Positions 40,400-49,859 of a stretch of 64,000 bases of DNA are shown here, in pieces. Position 1 is the first letter of the stretch. Each line of letters opens with the position of its first letter. The stretch covers positions 2,976,001 to 3,040,000 of the forward strand of contig NZ_CP126110.1 of NCBI RefSeq assembly GCF_030123405.1. Reading direction: 5' to 3'. The stretch is from Neobacillus sp. WH10. Lineage in GTDB: Bacteria > Bacillota > Bacilli > Bacillales > Cytobacillaceae. Both the position numbers and the translations under genes were made by a program. The notes beneath the pieces were generated by a model that made no database searches, was not told where the DNA came from, and was given only the letters and a program-made list of their open reading frames with translations.

Positions 40400-40663
40400 A
40401 TGAGTGTACATAAAGATTTAATCAAACATGCTGCTATTCAAAATAAAACTTACCAAGAGTTTCTGACTCTGGATCAACAGCGTGAAAACTATATTGATGA
40501 AGCAATTGAATTATGTAAACAAGGCAATCCGTTTTCAACAGATAAAATAAATGAAGTAACGAATATGATTAATAATATTAATCTGCGATTTATTCCGACA
40601 AGGAAAAACGTTTCGGTTGAGATGGTTCAAGATTACGTAAAATCAATTACAAAAAATCAATAA
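40400..40663 (+). CDS. DUF2533 family protein (YpbS-like)
   Basis: 87 residues with AGGAGTGAAATC before the ATG. MSVHKDLIKHAAIQNKTYQEFLTLDQQRE and CKQGNPFSTDKINEVT match the short helical YpbS/DUF2533 proteins of Bacillus, role unknown. It marks the return to core genome. Four bases separate its stop from the regulator downstream, so they form an operon. Confidence 0.82.
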   Translation: MSVHKDLIKHAAIQNKTYQEFLTLDQQRENYIDEAIELCKQGNPFSTDKINEVTNMINNINLRFIPTRKNVSVEMVQDYVKSITKNQ

Positions 40664-40666
40664 TCG

Positions 40667-41353
40667 GTGGTGGCTGCTACGATAAACTTAACGAAAAGGA
40701 GAAGAGAATTTTTAGACAAGATTTGGCATCAGTATCAAACAACCAATCTTCCTGTTCATTATTCGGAAGTGGCAGAAGCAATTGGTGTAAGTAAATGGAC
40801 TGCATACGATGTTTTAAAAACCCTGGAAAGCCAGGGACTTTTAAAAAGAACTTATGCTACCAACGAAAACGAAACAGGACGTTCCGTTGTGGTCTTTTCC
40901 CCTACAGAAATGGCGGATCATTTGTTTCAAAAAGAAAGAAGAATATTTTCGAATCCGGAAGAATGGGAAATGATTCTCAACCAGGCAACAAACTTAATTG
41001 AAAATCAGCAAAATCTCCCTTTGATGGATGGGATCAATAATATATTGGAGCAAATGAAAAATGTCGATGTTAAGCTGGAATTCTGTGCTTACTTCCTTTG
41101 CGTGTTAATTATTTTCCTAAAAAGCCTTGGTAATCCTGTTAAGGAACTAACTGTCAATGTGGTGAATGCATCACAGGAATCAAAAGTGCAGCTTACTGTA
41201 TTTGTCGGTGCTGTTGTAGGAATGATTATTCAGTCAGTAGGTGAGGAATTAAGTCCTGAAATGGTTACATTGGTACAACAGTTTTTTGATAATGCGAATC
41301 AGCTTAATTCAAAAGAATTAGACATTTTAATTTCGTTCATTAAACAAAGTTAA
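40667..41353 (+). CDS. Winged-helix transcriptional regulator
   Basis: 228 residues from GTG 40667 (or GTG 40670). N-terminal HTH: LPVHYSEVAEAIGVSKWTAYDVLKTLESQGLLKRTYATNENETGRSVVVFSPT (about 28-82), as in MarR/IclR/Lrp-like DNA-binding domains. The C-terminal half is helical, with one hydrophobic stretch (CAYFLCVLIIFLKSLG), and has no recognised ligand domain. It lies directly upstream of the dehydrogenase pair, whose promoter it might control. The family assignment is broad. Confidence 0.72.
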   Translation: MVAATINLTKRRREFLDKIWHQYQTTNLPVHYSEVAEAIGVSKWTAYDVLKTLESQGLLKRTYATNENETGRSVVVFSPTEMADHLFQKERRIFSNPEEWEMILNQATNLIENQQNLPLMDGINNILEQMKNVDVKLEFCAYFLCVLIIFLKSLGNPVKELTVNVVNASQESKVQLTVFVGAVVGMIIQSVGEELSPEMVTLVQQFFDNANQLNSKELDILISFIKQS

Positions 41354-41409
41354 ATTTAGTAGGTAAACCTTTTTCCTCCTCAAACCTTCGTGCCCTATCA
41401 CTTTTTTGT

Positions 41410-41440
41410 CAGCCCGATATATCCGGTTGGCTTTTTTTAT
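41410..41440 (+). terminator. Terminator after the winged-helix regulator
   Basis: AGCC...GGCT stem with a CGG/CCGG inner part and TTTTTTTAT. Confidence 0.7.
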
Positions 41441-41541
41441 GGAGAGTACCACTATTTTGATCAATTAAAGCATTTTTCTTGTCTTTTAATCATAGCATTA
41501 GATATATTTTCGGAATTTTTATTATATTCATAATATTCCTC

Positions 41542-41571
41542 TTGACATACCTAAAATAAATAATATATATA
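41542..41571 (+). promoter_or_regulatory. Sigma-A-like promoter for the dehydrogenase operon
   Basis: TTGACA (41542-41547), 17-bp spacer, ATATAT/TATATA. Downstream, GGGGTATTCCCC and repeated TTTTTGGGT (41582-41635) may form leader structure. No gene in 41354-41705. Confidence 0.55.
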
Positions 41572-41705
41572 TGTGATATACGTTTTTGGGTTATTTGGGG
41601 TATTCCCCCCTCTTTTTGGGTCTTTTGGGTATCCTGTATATAGTTTATATACTTCGAAGATTGCAATAAAAGAATTCGATTTTTCAATGAAAGCGAGGTA
41701 ATGTT

Positions 41706-42905
41706 ATGTATAAAGTATATTGCAGAGCTTTTCAGGGAGTTATGAAAACAGCTTCCTCCTTCATGCCTTGGCGTGAACCTGATCTATTAGAGGGAGAAAA
41801 TAGTTTGAAAGAACTGCCGAAACTTATTAAACGCAATAAAATCGAAAGCGTTTTAATCGTTACAGACCAAGGAATCATGTCGATTGGACTAATGGAGTCA
41901 TTCCTAAATGACATGCGACAAGAAGGAATCAATTATTTCATTTACGACAAAACTGTCCCAAATCCAACGATCGATAATATCGAAGAAGCCTTTCAAATGT
42001 ACACCGCTAACAAGTGTCAGGGAATTGTGGCGTTTGGGGGCGGTTCTCCAATAGATTGTGCTAAAGGTGTCGGAGCTCGGGCAGCAAAACCAAATAAGAG
42101 TATCCCCCAGATGAAGGGTATATTTAAGGTGTTAAAAAAGATGCCTCCGCTATTTGCCATTCCTACCACAGCTGGTACAGGAAGTGAAGCAACGTTAGCT
42201 GCAGTTGTTTCCAATAGCAAGACACATGAAAAATATGCCATAATGGATACATCACTTATTCCGCATTATGCTGTCCTTGATCCATTGCTTATCGTTAATC
42301 TTCCAAAACATATTACGGCAGCAACAGGGATTGATGCGTTAACACATGCTGTTGAAGCATATATTGGCAGAAGTAACACTAAGGAAACAACAAAATACTG
42401 TTTAGATGCTGTAAAATTAATCTTTGAAAATCTCTATGAGTCCTATTCAAACGGAACAAACATACAGGCACGTTCCAATATGCAAAAAGCAGCCTATTTG
42501 GCCGGGATGGCATTCACACGTGCTTATGTTGGTTATGTGCATGCGATTGCCCATACGCTTGGTGGATTTTATTCCGTTCCCCATGGACTTGCGAACGCCA
42601 TTATCCTTCCTTATGTCCTGGAGTACTACGGTGAATCTGTCCACAAACCATTAGCTGAACTTGCAGAATTAATTGGAATTGGTGTACCAGCGGATACTAC
42701 CCAGGAAAAGGCCGTTAAATTTATTGAAGAAATAAAAAAGCTTAACTTAAAGATGGAGATTCCTAAAAAGGTCAATGGGATTGTCGATAGCGATATTCCA
42801 CTGATGGTCGAACGTGCCATAAAGGAAGCAAACCCTCTCTATCCTGTACCAAGAATTCTGAATAAAAAAGATCTGGTTAATCTTTACCAACTGATAAAGG
42901 AATAG
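41706..42905 (+). CDS. Iron-containing alcohol dehydrogenase
   Basis: 399 residues. The group III ADH signatures are present: GIVAFGGGSPIDCAKG (NAD binding, about 109-124), IPTTAGTGSEAT, and the metal ligands in GIDALTHAVEAYIG, HAIAHTLGG and VPHGLANA. GCGAGGTAATGTT precedes the ATG. It oxidises or reduces a primary alcohol/aldehyde, and the aldehyde dehydrogenase 63 bp downstream suggests an alcohol-to-acid route. Substrate not predictable. Confidence 0.92.
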   Translation: MYKVYCRAFQGVMKTASSFMPWREPDLLEGENSLKELPKLIKRNKIESVLIVTDQGIMSIGLMESFLNDMRQEGINYFIYDKTVPNPTIDNIEEAFQMYTANKCQGIVAFGGGSPIDCAKGVGARAAKPNKSIPQMKGIFKVLKKMPPLFAIPTTAGTGSEATLAAVVSNSKTHEKYAIMDTSLIPHYAVLDPLLIVNLPKHITAATGIDALTHAVEAYIGRSNTKETTKYCLDAVKLIFENLYESYSNGTNIQARSNMQKAAYLAGMAFTRAYVGYVHAIAHTLGGFYSVPHGLANAIILPYVLEYYGESVHKPLAELAELIGIGVPADTTQEKAVKFIEEIKKLNLKMEIPKKVNGIVDSDIPLMVERAIKEANPLYPVPRILNKKDLVNLYQLIKE

Positions 42906-42968
42906 AATTCTTTAAAAATCTACGGAAATAGTGAAAAATTTGATTCAGATTAAAAGGAAGCTGATGAA

Positions 42969-44339
42969 ATGCAAACCTACAATTCCCTTATTACCAAGCA
43001 AAAATCATTTTTTCGGACTGACACTACAAAAGATTTAGCTTATCGACTCGAAGCACTTCAAAAATTAAGGATTGCGATTAAAAATAACGAAAAAAAACTG
43101 ATGTCTGCCTTAAAGGGGGATTTAAATAAATCTGAATTTGATTCCTATTCCACTGAAATAGGAATTGTGCTCGAAGAATTACGATTTACGATCAAACATT
43201 TACGTTCATGGGTGAAACCGAAAAGAGTTAAAACACCTATCACCCATATTGGATCGAGAAGCTTTATTTTTTCAGAACCATATGGTGTGACTCTGATAAT
43301 TGCCCCTTGGAACTATCCTTTTCAATTAGCAATAGCTCCATTAATCGGTGCCATTGCTGCAGGAAACTGTGCAGTCATTAAGCCTTCAGAATTGACACCG
43401 AAAACATCTGAGGTACTTGGGAAACTCATTAGTGATTTATTCCCCGAGGAGTACATTTCCGTTGTGCAAGGAGGCATTGAAACAAGCCAAGCACTGCTTA
43501 ATGAAAAATTTGATTATATATTTTTTACAGGAAGCGTTCCAGTTGGAAAAGTTATTATGGAGGCGGCAGCTAAAAATTTAACACCTGTTACATTAGAATT
43601 GGGTGGAAAAAGTCCTTGTATCGTTCATGAGGATGCCAATATTAAACTAGCAGCGAAGCGTATTGCATGGGGGAAATTTACCAATGCTGGACAAACCTGT
43701 ATTGCCCCGGATTATTTGTATCTTCATAAAAAAATTAAAGAACAATTTCTCAGTGAATTCAAGAAAGCGACGATCGAATTGTATGGGGAGAAGCCATTAA
43801 ATAATGTGCATTTCACGAGAATCGTAAGTGATAAGCACTTTCAGCGGTTGTGTTCCTTCCTCGACAATGGTGAACTTTTTATGGGCGGAGACTCAAATCA
43901 AGAAAACTTAATGATTGAGCCAACTGTTGTAACAGATATCACTTGGGATGATCAGATAATGCAGGATGAGATATTTGGGCCGATTCTACCTGTACTTGAA
44001 TACGATGTGCTATCAGAGGTACTTGAAGGAATTCATCGTCACCCTAAGCCGCTCTCACTTTATCTCTTTACGGAAAATAACAACGTTCAACAGGAAGTTG
44101 TAAACAGCGTATCTTTTGGTGGAGGCTGTATAAATGACACGGTCTATCACTTTGTCTCCCCTTACCTGCCTTTTGGCGGAGTCGGAAACAGTGGGATTGG
44201 CGCCTATCATGGAAAAGGAAACTTTGATACTTTTTCCCATCAAAAAAGCGTTCTTAAACAAACGACCTTATTTGATATCCCGTTTCGATACCCAAATATG
44301 AAGAACGGACTTAATAAAATTAAGCTTTTTTTGAAGTAG
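42969..44339 (+). CDS. Aldehyde dehydrogenase (class 3-like)
   Basis: 456 residues, short like YwdH/ALDH3 proteins that lack the N-terminal extension. LIIAPWNYPFQLAIAPLIGAIAAGNCAVIKPSE, general-base Glu in TLELGGKSPCIV (about 210) and catalytic Cys in NAGQTCIAPDYL (about 243). GPILPVLEY and NSGIGAYHGKGNFDTFSH complete the family pattern. The C-terminal IKLFLK may interact with membrane. Second gene of the operon with the Fe-ADH. Confidence 0.93.
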   Translation: MQTYNSLITKQKSFFRTDTTKDLAYRLEALQKLRIAIKNNEKKLMSALKGDLNKSEFDSYSTEIGIVLEELRFTIKHLRSWVKPKRVKTPITHIGSRSFIFSEPYGVTLIIAPWNYPFQLAIAPLIGAIAAGNCAVIKPSELTPKTSEVLGKLISDLFPEEYISVVQGGIETSQALLNEKFDYIFFTGSVPVGKVIMEAAAKNLTPVTLELGGKSPCIVHEDANIKLAAKRIAWGKFTNAGQTCIAPDYLYLHKKIKEQFLSEFKKATIELYGEKPLNNVHFTRIVSDKHFQRLCSFLDNGELFMGGDSNQENLMIEPTVVTDITWDDQIMQDEIFGPILPVLEYDVLSEVLEGIHRHPKPLSLYLFTENNNVQQEVVNSVSFGGGCINDTVYHFVSPYLPFGGVGNSGIGAYHGKGNFDTFSHQKSVLKQTTLFDIPFRYPNMKNGLNKIKLFLK

Positions 44340-44345
44340 TTAAAC

Positions 44346-44387
44346 AAAAAAGCCTTGAGTACACGATCATTGTGCTAAAGGCTTTTT
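44346..44387 (+). terminator. Terminator of the dehydrogenase operon
   Basis: AAAAAGCCTT/AAGGCTTTTT hairpin, 7 bp after the stop. Confidence 0.88.
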
Positions 44388-44470
44388 AGTAGTTTCGTAT
44401 AGTTTCATAATTATTGCCGCCTATTCATTTGTTGTAAAACCAACTAGTATATTAAGACGATAAATTTTAA

Positions 44471-44502
44471 AAAACACGCCTGAAATAAATCAAACGTGTT
44501 TT
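44471..44502 (-). terminator. Terminator of the LysM gene
   Basis: AAAACACG/CGTGTTTT hairpin 9 bp after the minus-strand stop. Confidence 0.8.
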
Positions 44503-44510
44503 CTAGGAAA

Positions 44511-45302
44511 TTAATTTATTGAAATTAGGGCCCCGTTCTTATGAACTACTGTTACTTCCTGCCCTGATTTTTTTTCGTATTCATTTGCAGTACCGTATGC
44601 CACTTTTAATATTAATGGTTTATTCTTATGCTGAAATTCTACTGTAAAGTTGTCAGCGGCACCTACAACCTTTACTTTAGTATGAATTACAGAACCCGGA
44701 ATAGTGAGCTTTTGCCCAATAAGAACCATATCTTGGCGAAGTCCATTCGCTTTTTTTAGATCTTCTGCCTTTACACCAAAACGATTTGCGATTCCCCATA
44801 GAGTATCTCCTGGATTCACTTTGTACACTGGCTTTATGTCTTCTGCTGGTGAATCAATAGAAAGCTTCAGTTTTTGACCAATGTAAAGCTTATCCGTATG
44901 TAAATGATTTATCTTTTTTAATTGATTCATGCTCACACCGGATTTTTTAGCAAGAGAATAAAGGGTATCCCCTTTTTGAACAGTATAAAGACTGGAGCTT
45001 TTTATAGAATGTTCAGGTACCAAAAGTTGCTGTCCGGCCCTTATTTTCTCTGAAGTTAAACCATTAACTTCCATTAGCTGTTTGATACTAATATTATACT
45101 TTTTCGATAGGCTATATAGAGTGTCATTTTTCCCAACAGTATATGAGGTGCTGCTACAGGCTTCGACTTTTGTAGTCATAAACGCAACAGCCGTTAAGGC
45201 TCCAGCAAACGCAACTGTTGCCAGCTTTTTATTACGTACGCTCATTTTTTTCTTGCGCAATTCCTCTAATCTTTGTTTTCTTTTTATAAACGTTGTACTC
45301 AC
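44511..45302 (-). CDS. Triple-LysM cell-wall protein
   Basis: 263 residues from GTG 45302 with GGGGGAG upstream. A basic N-terminus (KRKQRLEELRKKK) precedes a hydrophobic signal segment (about 27-47, ending KVEA). Three LysM domains follow, at about 53-95, 104-147 and 159-202, each with YTV-(x)-GDTLYSLAKK-type starts and NGL...IGQ-L ends. The C-terminal domain (about 208-263) is beta-rich with no known catalytic motif. It probably binds peptidoglycan outside the cell. Confidence 0.9.
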   Translation of the reverse strand: MSTTFIKRKQRLEELRKKKMSVRNKKLATVAFAGALTAVAFMTTKVEACSSTSYTVGKNDTLYSLSKKYNISIKQLMEVNGLTSEKIRAGQQLLVPEHSIKSSSLYTVQKGDTLYSLAKKSGVSMNQLKKINHLHTDKLYIGQKLKLSIDSPAEDIKPVYKVNPGDTLWGIANRFGVKAEDLKKANGLRQDMVLIGQKLTIPGSVIHTKVKVVGAADNFTVEFQHKNKPLILKVAYGTANEYEKKSGQEVTVVHKNGALISIN

Positions 45303-45474
45303 AGTTCCTACTCCCCCAAAAATATAATAAAAAAAAGAATCCCTTACAGAGATTCGGCAAATTACTCCAATTTATGACTGCATTTTTAATAATTTCCTTA
45401 ATATCCACCATTTATTTAATTTTTTTCGTTAAGATAAAAGCTGTGATGATTATGAAATAATATTAGCGAAAACC

Positions 45475-45508
45475 AAAAACCGAATCCACATGTGTGATTT
45501 CGGTTTTT
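45475..45508. terminator. Bidirectional terminator hairpin
   Basis: AAAAACCGAATC/GATTTCGGTTTTT, between the LysM gene promoter and the anti-sigma gene stop. Confidence 0.8.
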
Positions 45509-45595
45509 GGGGTTTTTAATTTTATTGTACTTAACCCATATTTTTAACATTCCTTCTTATCATTAGAAATTCCGTAAATGCTTGTTTCTATCAGT

Positions 45596-46513
45596 TTATT
45601 CATCCTGGTTCGGGTAAAAATACTCATATGTTAGTTCATTTCCATTTAAACTGATGGTGATGACTTCATTCCCATCTACTGAAACAAAAGTGTTTGACAA
45701 TCCCTCTCCAGATTCCTTCTGCCAATTGCCATTACTGTGCAAAATCTTTTCTAAATATTGATTATAAGCCTTTGTGGATGCTCCAATCCAACGATACACT
45801 TCGTTTTTATTTGAAGTAATGGAAATTGGCTCTAAGTCTACAGGATAAATCATCCTACCATAGCCATGAGTCACATAAAGTGCCCCGTCATGATGATATG
45901 GCTTTTTTCCTTTTAACTCGAGTGAAGACATCGCTTGAAAAATGTCACCGTACTCAATCTTTGGATAATCAAATGTATACTGAATCCATTTTTCCTTAGT
46001 TAGCGGAATAAAGAAGTAATACCGAATGGCAACGTCCTGCATTTTTACATGCTCTATATACATGAATGTCTTATATGGGAAATGTTCAAGTTCTTTGTTA
46101 ACAAACATCGGTTTGGAGTTGATAATCGTGTTCATTTCAGCTTCCGTTACTTCACTAACGGTTCCAAAAGGAATCGAGTCATTTTTGTGGTAAAGCTCTA
46201 AACTATCACCTGTTTTTTTACTAGTTACACCACCAAGCTTCCAGCTAAAAGACTCATAATCAATCGTGTAATTTGAAGAATTATTTTGCTTAGGATATTC
46301 CTTCACTAACATGAAAAGAAAACCTCCGAAAATAACAAAAAGCAACGAGACTGCGGTAATACTTTTCCATTGATGGAACTTCATTGAACTAGTTTTGGAG
46401 GGGCGATGATGGATTGATTCTTGAATTCTTTTTCTAATCGCGTCTTTTTGAATGTTTGTTGAACCAAGTTGCTTAAGCAGCTCCCATTTATCTTCAAAAT
46501 GTTTATTCACCAT
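45596..46513 (-). CDS. Probable anti-sigma factor, membrane-anchored
   Basis: 305 residues with GGAGGGGG before the ATG. The N-terminal cytoplasmic part (about 1-48) is basic and helical. One membrane helix (about 50-70) is followed by a 230-residue extracellular domain of unknown fold. Overlap with the upstream ECF sigma gene by 11 nt and the topology are the basis for the call; no zinc-anti-sigma HxxxCxxC motif is seen. Confidence 0.7.
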   Translation of the reverse strand: MVNKHFEDKWELLKQLGSTNIQKDAIRKRIQESIHHRPSKTSSMKFHQWKSITAVSLLFVIFGGFLFMLVKEYPKQNNSSNYTIDYESFSWKLGGVTSKKTGDSLELYHKNDSIPFGTVSEVTEAEMNTIINSKPMFVNKELEHFPYKTFMYIEHVKMQDVAIRYYFFIPLTKEKWIQYTFDYPKIEYGDIFQAMSSLELKGKKPYHHDGALYVTHGYGRMIYPVDLEPISITSNKNEVYRWIGASTKAYNQYLEKILHSNGNWQKESGEGLSNTFVSVDGNEVITISLNGNELTYEYFYPNQDE

Positions 46514-47000
46514 GATTTCCCCCTCCTATCTCATTCATTTTCTTAAGGGATTGTAATGCTCTTGATAAGGTTTTACGAACCTTTGACTCGGACCAATCGA
46601 GAATTTCTGCAACTTCCTTTGTCGTACAATCTTCAATTTTTTTTAACGTTATCACTAAACGATAATTGGGTTTTAGCATTTGTATCTTTTCCAGTTGCTG
46701 AAGAACAAACTCCTTGTTTTCAATATGCTGTTCTAAATTAAAGGAAGAAGGAATTTCCTGATTAAGTCTAATTGTGGAAAATAGCCTTTTGCGTTTCCGT
46801 TTACGAATTTCATCAATCACCAAATACTTTGCAATACTAAACAGCCACGTTTTAACTGCCGACCGATTTTCAAATCCATCAACTGCTGAATACGCACGTA
46901 GAAATGTATCATGGACTAAATCCTCACAGCATTGTTTATCACCTAACATATATAAGATAAACCGATAAATATCATCATAATACAGTTCGTACCAATCCAT
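46503..47000 (-). CDS. ECF RNA polymerase sigma factor
   Basis: 165 residues from ATG 46998-47000 with AGAAGGG upstream; the frame extends 38 codons further without support. Region 2: LYYDDIYRFILYMLGDKQCCEDLVHDTFLRAY and TWLFSIAKYLVIDEIRKRKRKR. Region 4: LKPNYRLVITLKKIEDCTTKEVAEILDWSESKVRKTLSRALQSL. It is probably released by its partner anti-sigma factor in response to an envelope signal. Confidence 0.93.
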   Translation of the reverse strand: MDWYELYYDDIYRFILYMLGDKQCCEDLVHDTFLRAYSAVDGFENRSAVKTWLFSIAKYLVIDEIRKRKRKRLFSTIRLNQEIPSSFNLEQHIENKEFVLQQLEKIQMLKPNYRLVITLKKIEDCTTKEVAEILDWSESKVRKTLSRALQSLKKMNEIGGGNHGE

Positions 47001-47114
47001 CACGAGCCCTTCTCTATCTTTATTCAAGCCTTTCCTCACCCTCTTTTTTGCTTTCTTACATATCAGTCGTAGAACATTGGTAAAGTGTGACATTAATAAA
47101 AGAAAAAACATCAA

Positions 47115-47150
47115 AAAAAGCTCATCTTATGTATCACTAAGATGAGCTTT
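47115..47150. terminator. Bidirectional terminator
   Basis: AAAAGCTCATCTTA/TAAGATGAGCTTTT, between the ftsH-like stop and the sigma operon start. Confidence 0.85.
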
Positions 47151-47175
47151 TACATGATTAATGTTGTTTTTTTAA

Positions 47176-49026
47176 TTACTGCTTTTCAAATATATCATTC
47201 GTAACCTGTTTCCCTGATAAGATAGCCATAAATTCCTCACCGGTTATCGTTTCTTTTTCTAACAGGTACTTTGTTAGTTCGTGTAATTTATCTTTATTTT
47301 CCTCTAAAATCTGAATGGCTTTTTCATGACATGATTTGATAATTTTAAGAATTTCAGTATCCACTTTGGCTGCCGTTTCTCCAGACACCATCAGGGAGGT
47401 ATCCCCGCCTAAATACGGATTATTGACTGTTTCCAGTGCCATCATATCGAATTCCTCACTCATCCCAAACCGTGTCACCATTGCTCTGGCAATCTTTGTT
47501 GCTTGTTCAATGTCATTGGAGGCACCTGAAGTGACCGTTTTAAAAATAATCTCTTCTGCTGCACGGCCCCCCATGTAGGTTGTGATTTTATCCAAGGCTT
47601 GTTCTTTTGTCATCAGGATCGTTTCATGTTCATCTACCTGCATCGTGTAGCCTAAAGCGCCGGAGGTTCTAGGGATGATCGTGATTTTATGGACTGGTGC
47701 TGAATGACTTTGTTTCGCTGCAACCAATGCATGTCCAATCTCATGATATGAGATCGTTAATTTATCCTTCATCGTAATAACCGCATTTTTCCGTTGATAG
47801 CCGGCAATGACCACCTCAACAGACTCTTCTAAATCATTTTGGACAACCTTGTTTCGTCCCAATCTTACTGCCCTAAGTGCCGCTTCATTAATTACATTGG
47901 CCAAATCTGCCCCTGATGCCCCTGATGTAGCTCTAGCGATTACATTGAAATTAACATCATCAGCTAACTTCACTTTTGTAGCATGTACTCTCAAAATTGA
48001 TTCACGGCCTGCTAAGTCAGGTAATTCAACCGGAACTCTTCGATCAAATCTTCCTGGTCTTAAAAGTGCTTTATCAAGTGTTTCTGGTCGATTGGTTGCG
48101 GCGAGGATGACGACGCCTTTATCTGCATCGAATCCATCCATTTCTGTTAACAGCTGATTTAATGTTTGCTCCCTTTCATCATTGCCGCCTGCCATACCTG
48201 AATTTCGACTTTTACCGATGGCATCTATTTCGTCAATAAATACAATACATGGTGCTTTTTCTTGTGCCTGTTTAAATAAATCCCTTACCCTTGCAGCACC
48301 CATTCCGACAAACATCTCAACAAATTCAGAACCTGACATTGAGAAGAATGGAACCTTGGATTCCCCTGCTACCGCTTTTGCCAAAAGGGTTTTCCCTGTT
48401 CCAGGAGGGCCTACTAACAAAGCACCCTTTGGAATATTCGCACCGATTTCTTTATATTTTTTCGGGTTATGCAGAAAATCGACAATTTCCTGTAAGGCTT
48501 CTTTTGCTTCATCCTGGCCGGCTACATCTTTAAAGACAATTCCTGTTTGAGCTTCAACATATACTTTTGCATTACTTTTACCAAAGGATAAAGCGCCTCC
48601 ACCACCCATCATTTTATTTTGCATCTTCTTCATCAGCCACTGACCGATTGCAATAAAAATGAGGAGCGGAAGGACCCAAGATAGAATAAAACTTACGATC
48701 GGAGATGTTTCTTTCGGTATAACCTTTGTAAATTTAACATTCGCCTTATGCAAGCGGTCAACTAATTTAGGGTCATCAATCGTTCCTGTCTTATAAAGCT
48801 TGGCCTCACTTGTATCATATGGTTTAAACACAATGGTGTTATCTTCAATTTCTACCTGTTTTACTTTCCCTTTCTCAACCATAGTTAAGAATGTCCCATA
48901 ATCCACTTCTTTTACTGAGCGATTAAAAATGGCAGGAAAAATAAAAGAATTTAACAGTAAAATGATTATCAATGTCACTGCATAGTAAAATATTAGCGGT
49001 TTTTTTGGCGGTTTCATTTGTTTCAT
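47176..49026 (-). CDS. ftsH: ATP-dependent zinc metalloprotease FtsH
   Basis: 616 residues with GGAGGAATATAA before the ATG. Two membrane helices (about 11-31 and 107-127) flank an extracytoplasmic domain. The AAA domain has GPPGTGKT (206-213), FIDEIDAIGK and the SRH TNRPETLDKALLRPGRFDRR. The protease domain has HEIGH (428-432). All catalytic residues are intact. It degrades membrane and unstable cytosolic proteins. The TetR-type gene 40 bp upstream is on the same strand and may regulate it, which is not the usual tilS-hpt-ftsH context, so this may be a second FtsH. Confidence 0.95.
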   Translation of the reverse strand: MKQMKPPKKPLIFYYAVTLIIILLLNSFIFPAIFNRSVKEVDYGTFLTMVEKGKVKQVEIEDNTIVFKPYDTSEAKLYKTGTIDDPKLVDRLHKANVKFTKVIPKETSPIVSFILSWVLPLLIFIAIGQWLMKKMQNKMMGGGGALSFGKSNAKVYVEAQTGIVFKDVAGQDEAKEALQEIVDFLHNPKKYKEIGANIPKGALLVGPPGTGKTLLAKAVAGESKVPFFSMSGSEFVEMFVGMGAARVRDLFKQAQEKAPCIVFIDEIDAIGKSRNSGMAGGNDEREQTLNQLLTEMDGFDADKGVVILAATNRPETLDKALLRPGRFDRRVPVELPDLAGRESILRVHATKVKLADDVNFNVIARATSGASGADLANVINEAALRAVRLGRNKVVQNDLEESVEVVIAGYQRKNAVITMKDKLTISYHEIGHALVAAKQSHSAPVHKITIIPRTSGALGYTMQVDEHETILMTKEQALDKITTYMGGRAAEEIIFKTVTSGASNDIEQATKIARAMVTRFGMSEEFDMMALETVNNPYLGGDTSLMVSGETAAKVDTEILKIIKSCHEKAIQILEENKDKLHELTKYLLEKETITGEEFMAILSGKQVTNDIFEKQ

Positions 49027-49068
49027 TTATATTCCTCCACGGTCACTAGTCACCAAACTCTCAAAAAA

Positions 49069-49686
49069 CTAATAACTGTTATTTTTATTAGCAAGTCCAT
49101 TTTTCAAAAGATTCATTTCAATTATATAGTTCCCCAATGCTTCTTGTTTCGACAGCTCTTTTGCAAATTTCTCAACTACATTCCGTATGGTTACTGTGAA
49201 AATAATTTGCATAATATGAAACAAATCTTGATCATTTGAAATGTTTAAGTTACTTGTATTTATTAACGATGAAATTTCTTTGAAATTATCGTTATTTTCT
49301 CGGTTTCTAAAAATATTAGCAAAGCTATTTTCTATTTTATACGTCATATTCAAAAACGCATTTTTTAAGAATTGAACATTTTCTTCTTCCTGGATAATAT
49401 ATTGGAAAAAATCAATCATAGTTTCAAATAGATCACCATTATGTTTTCTTAGAAGTGATGTAAAGTTGTTATTATTATTAATAACAATACCATTTAATAT
49501 GAAGAAAAATGCATCCTCCTTGTCTTCAAAGTATTGATAAAAGCTGCCGCGCGGTATTCTCGCTGATCTTACGATATTAGAAATGGATGCATCATATAAA
49601 GGTACTCTTGAAAATTCTTTCTTAACGGCGTTTATTAACTTCTCTTTTTTATCCTCTGGTAAATTATAAAATGTAATTTTCGGCAT
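49069..49686 (-). CDS. TetR/AcrR family regulator
   Basis: 205 residues. The N-terminal HTH (about 10-55) has LINAVKKEFSRVPLYDASISNIVRSARIPRGSFYQYFEDKEDAFFFIL. The C-terminal ligand domain is helical and not assignable. A palindrome ATGACACATTGTCAT and a promoter lie just upstream. It precedes ftsH on the same strand, so it probably autoregulates and controls ftsH. Confidence 0.9.
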   Translation of the reverse strand: MPKITFYNLPEDKKEKLINAVKKEFSRVPLYDASISNIVRSARIPRGSFYQYFEDKEDAFFFILNGIVINNNNNFTSLLRKHNGDLFETMIDFFQYIIQEEENVQFLKNAFLNMTYKIENSFANIFRNRENNDNFKEISSLINTSNLNISNDQDLFHIMQIIFTVTIRNVVEKFAKELSKQEALGNYIIEMNLLKNGLANKNNSY

Positions 49687-49716
49687 TTTCTTCCCTTCTT
49701 ATTGTAAAATCTGATT

Positions 49717-49767
49717 ATGACACATTGTCATCAATGCAATGATATATGACACAGCGTCTATTGTCAA
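49717..49767 (-). promoter_or_regulatory. Promoter and operator of the TetR-ftsH unit
   Basis: On the minus strand TTGACA (49762-49767) and TATCAT are 17 bp apart. The dyad ATGACACATTGTCAT (49717-49731) lies downstream of the -10, and TGACA...TGTCA (49747-49766) overlaps the promoter. Good candidate TetR sites. Confidence 0.55.
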
Positions 49768-49859
49768 TTTTATAACTTTAAGTTCTTTTAAAGTTCAACT
49801 AATTCAGTTAAAATTTATTTATATCAAAAGACTTAGTGTAATAGAAGGGATTTTAATCT

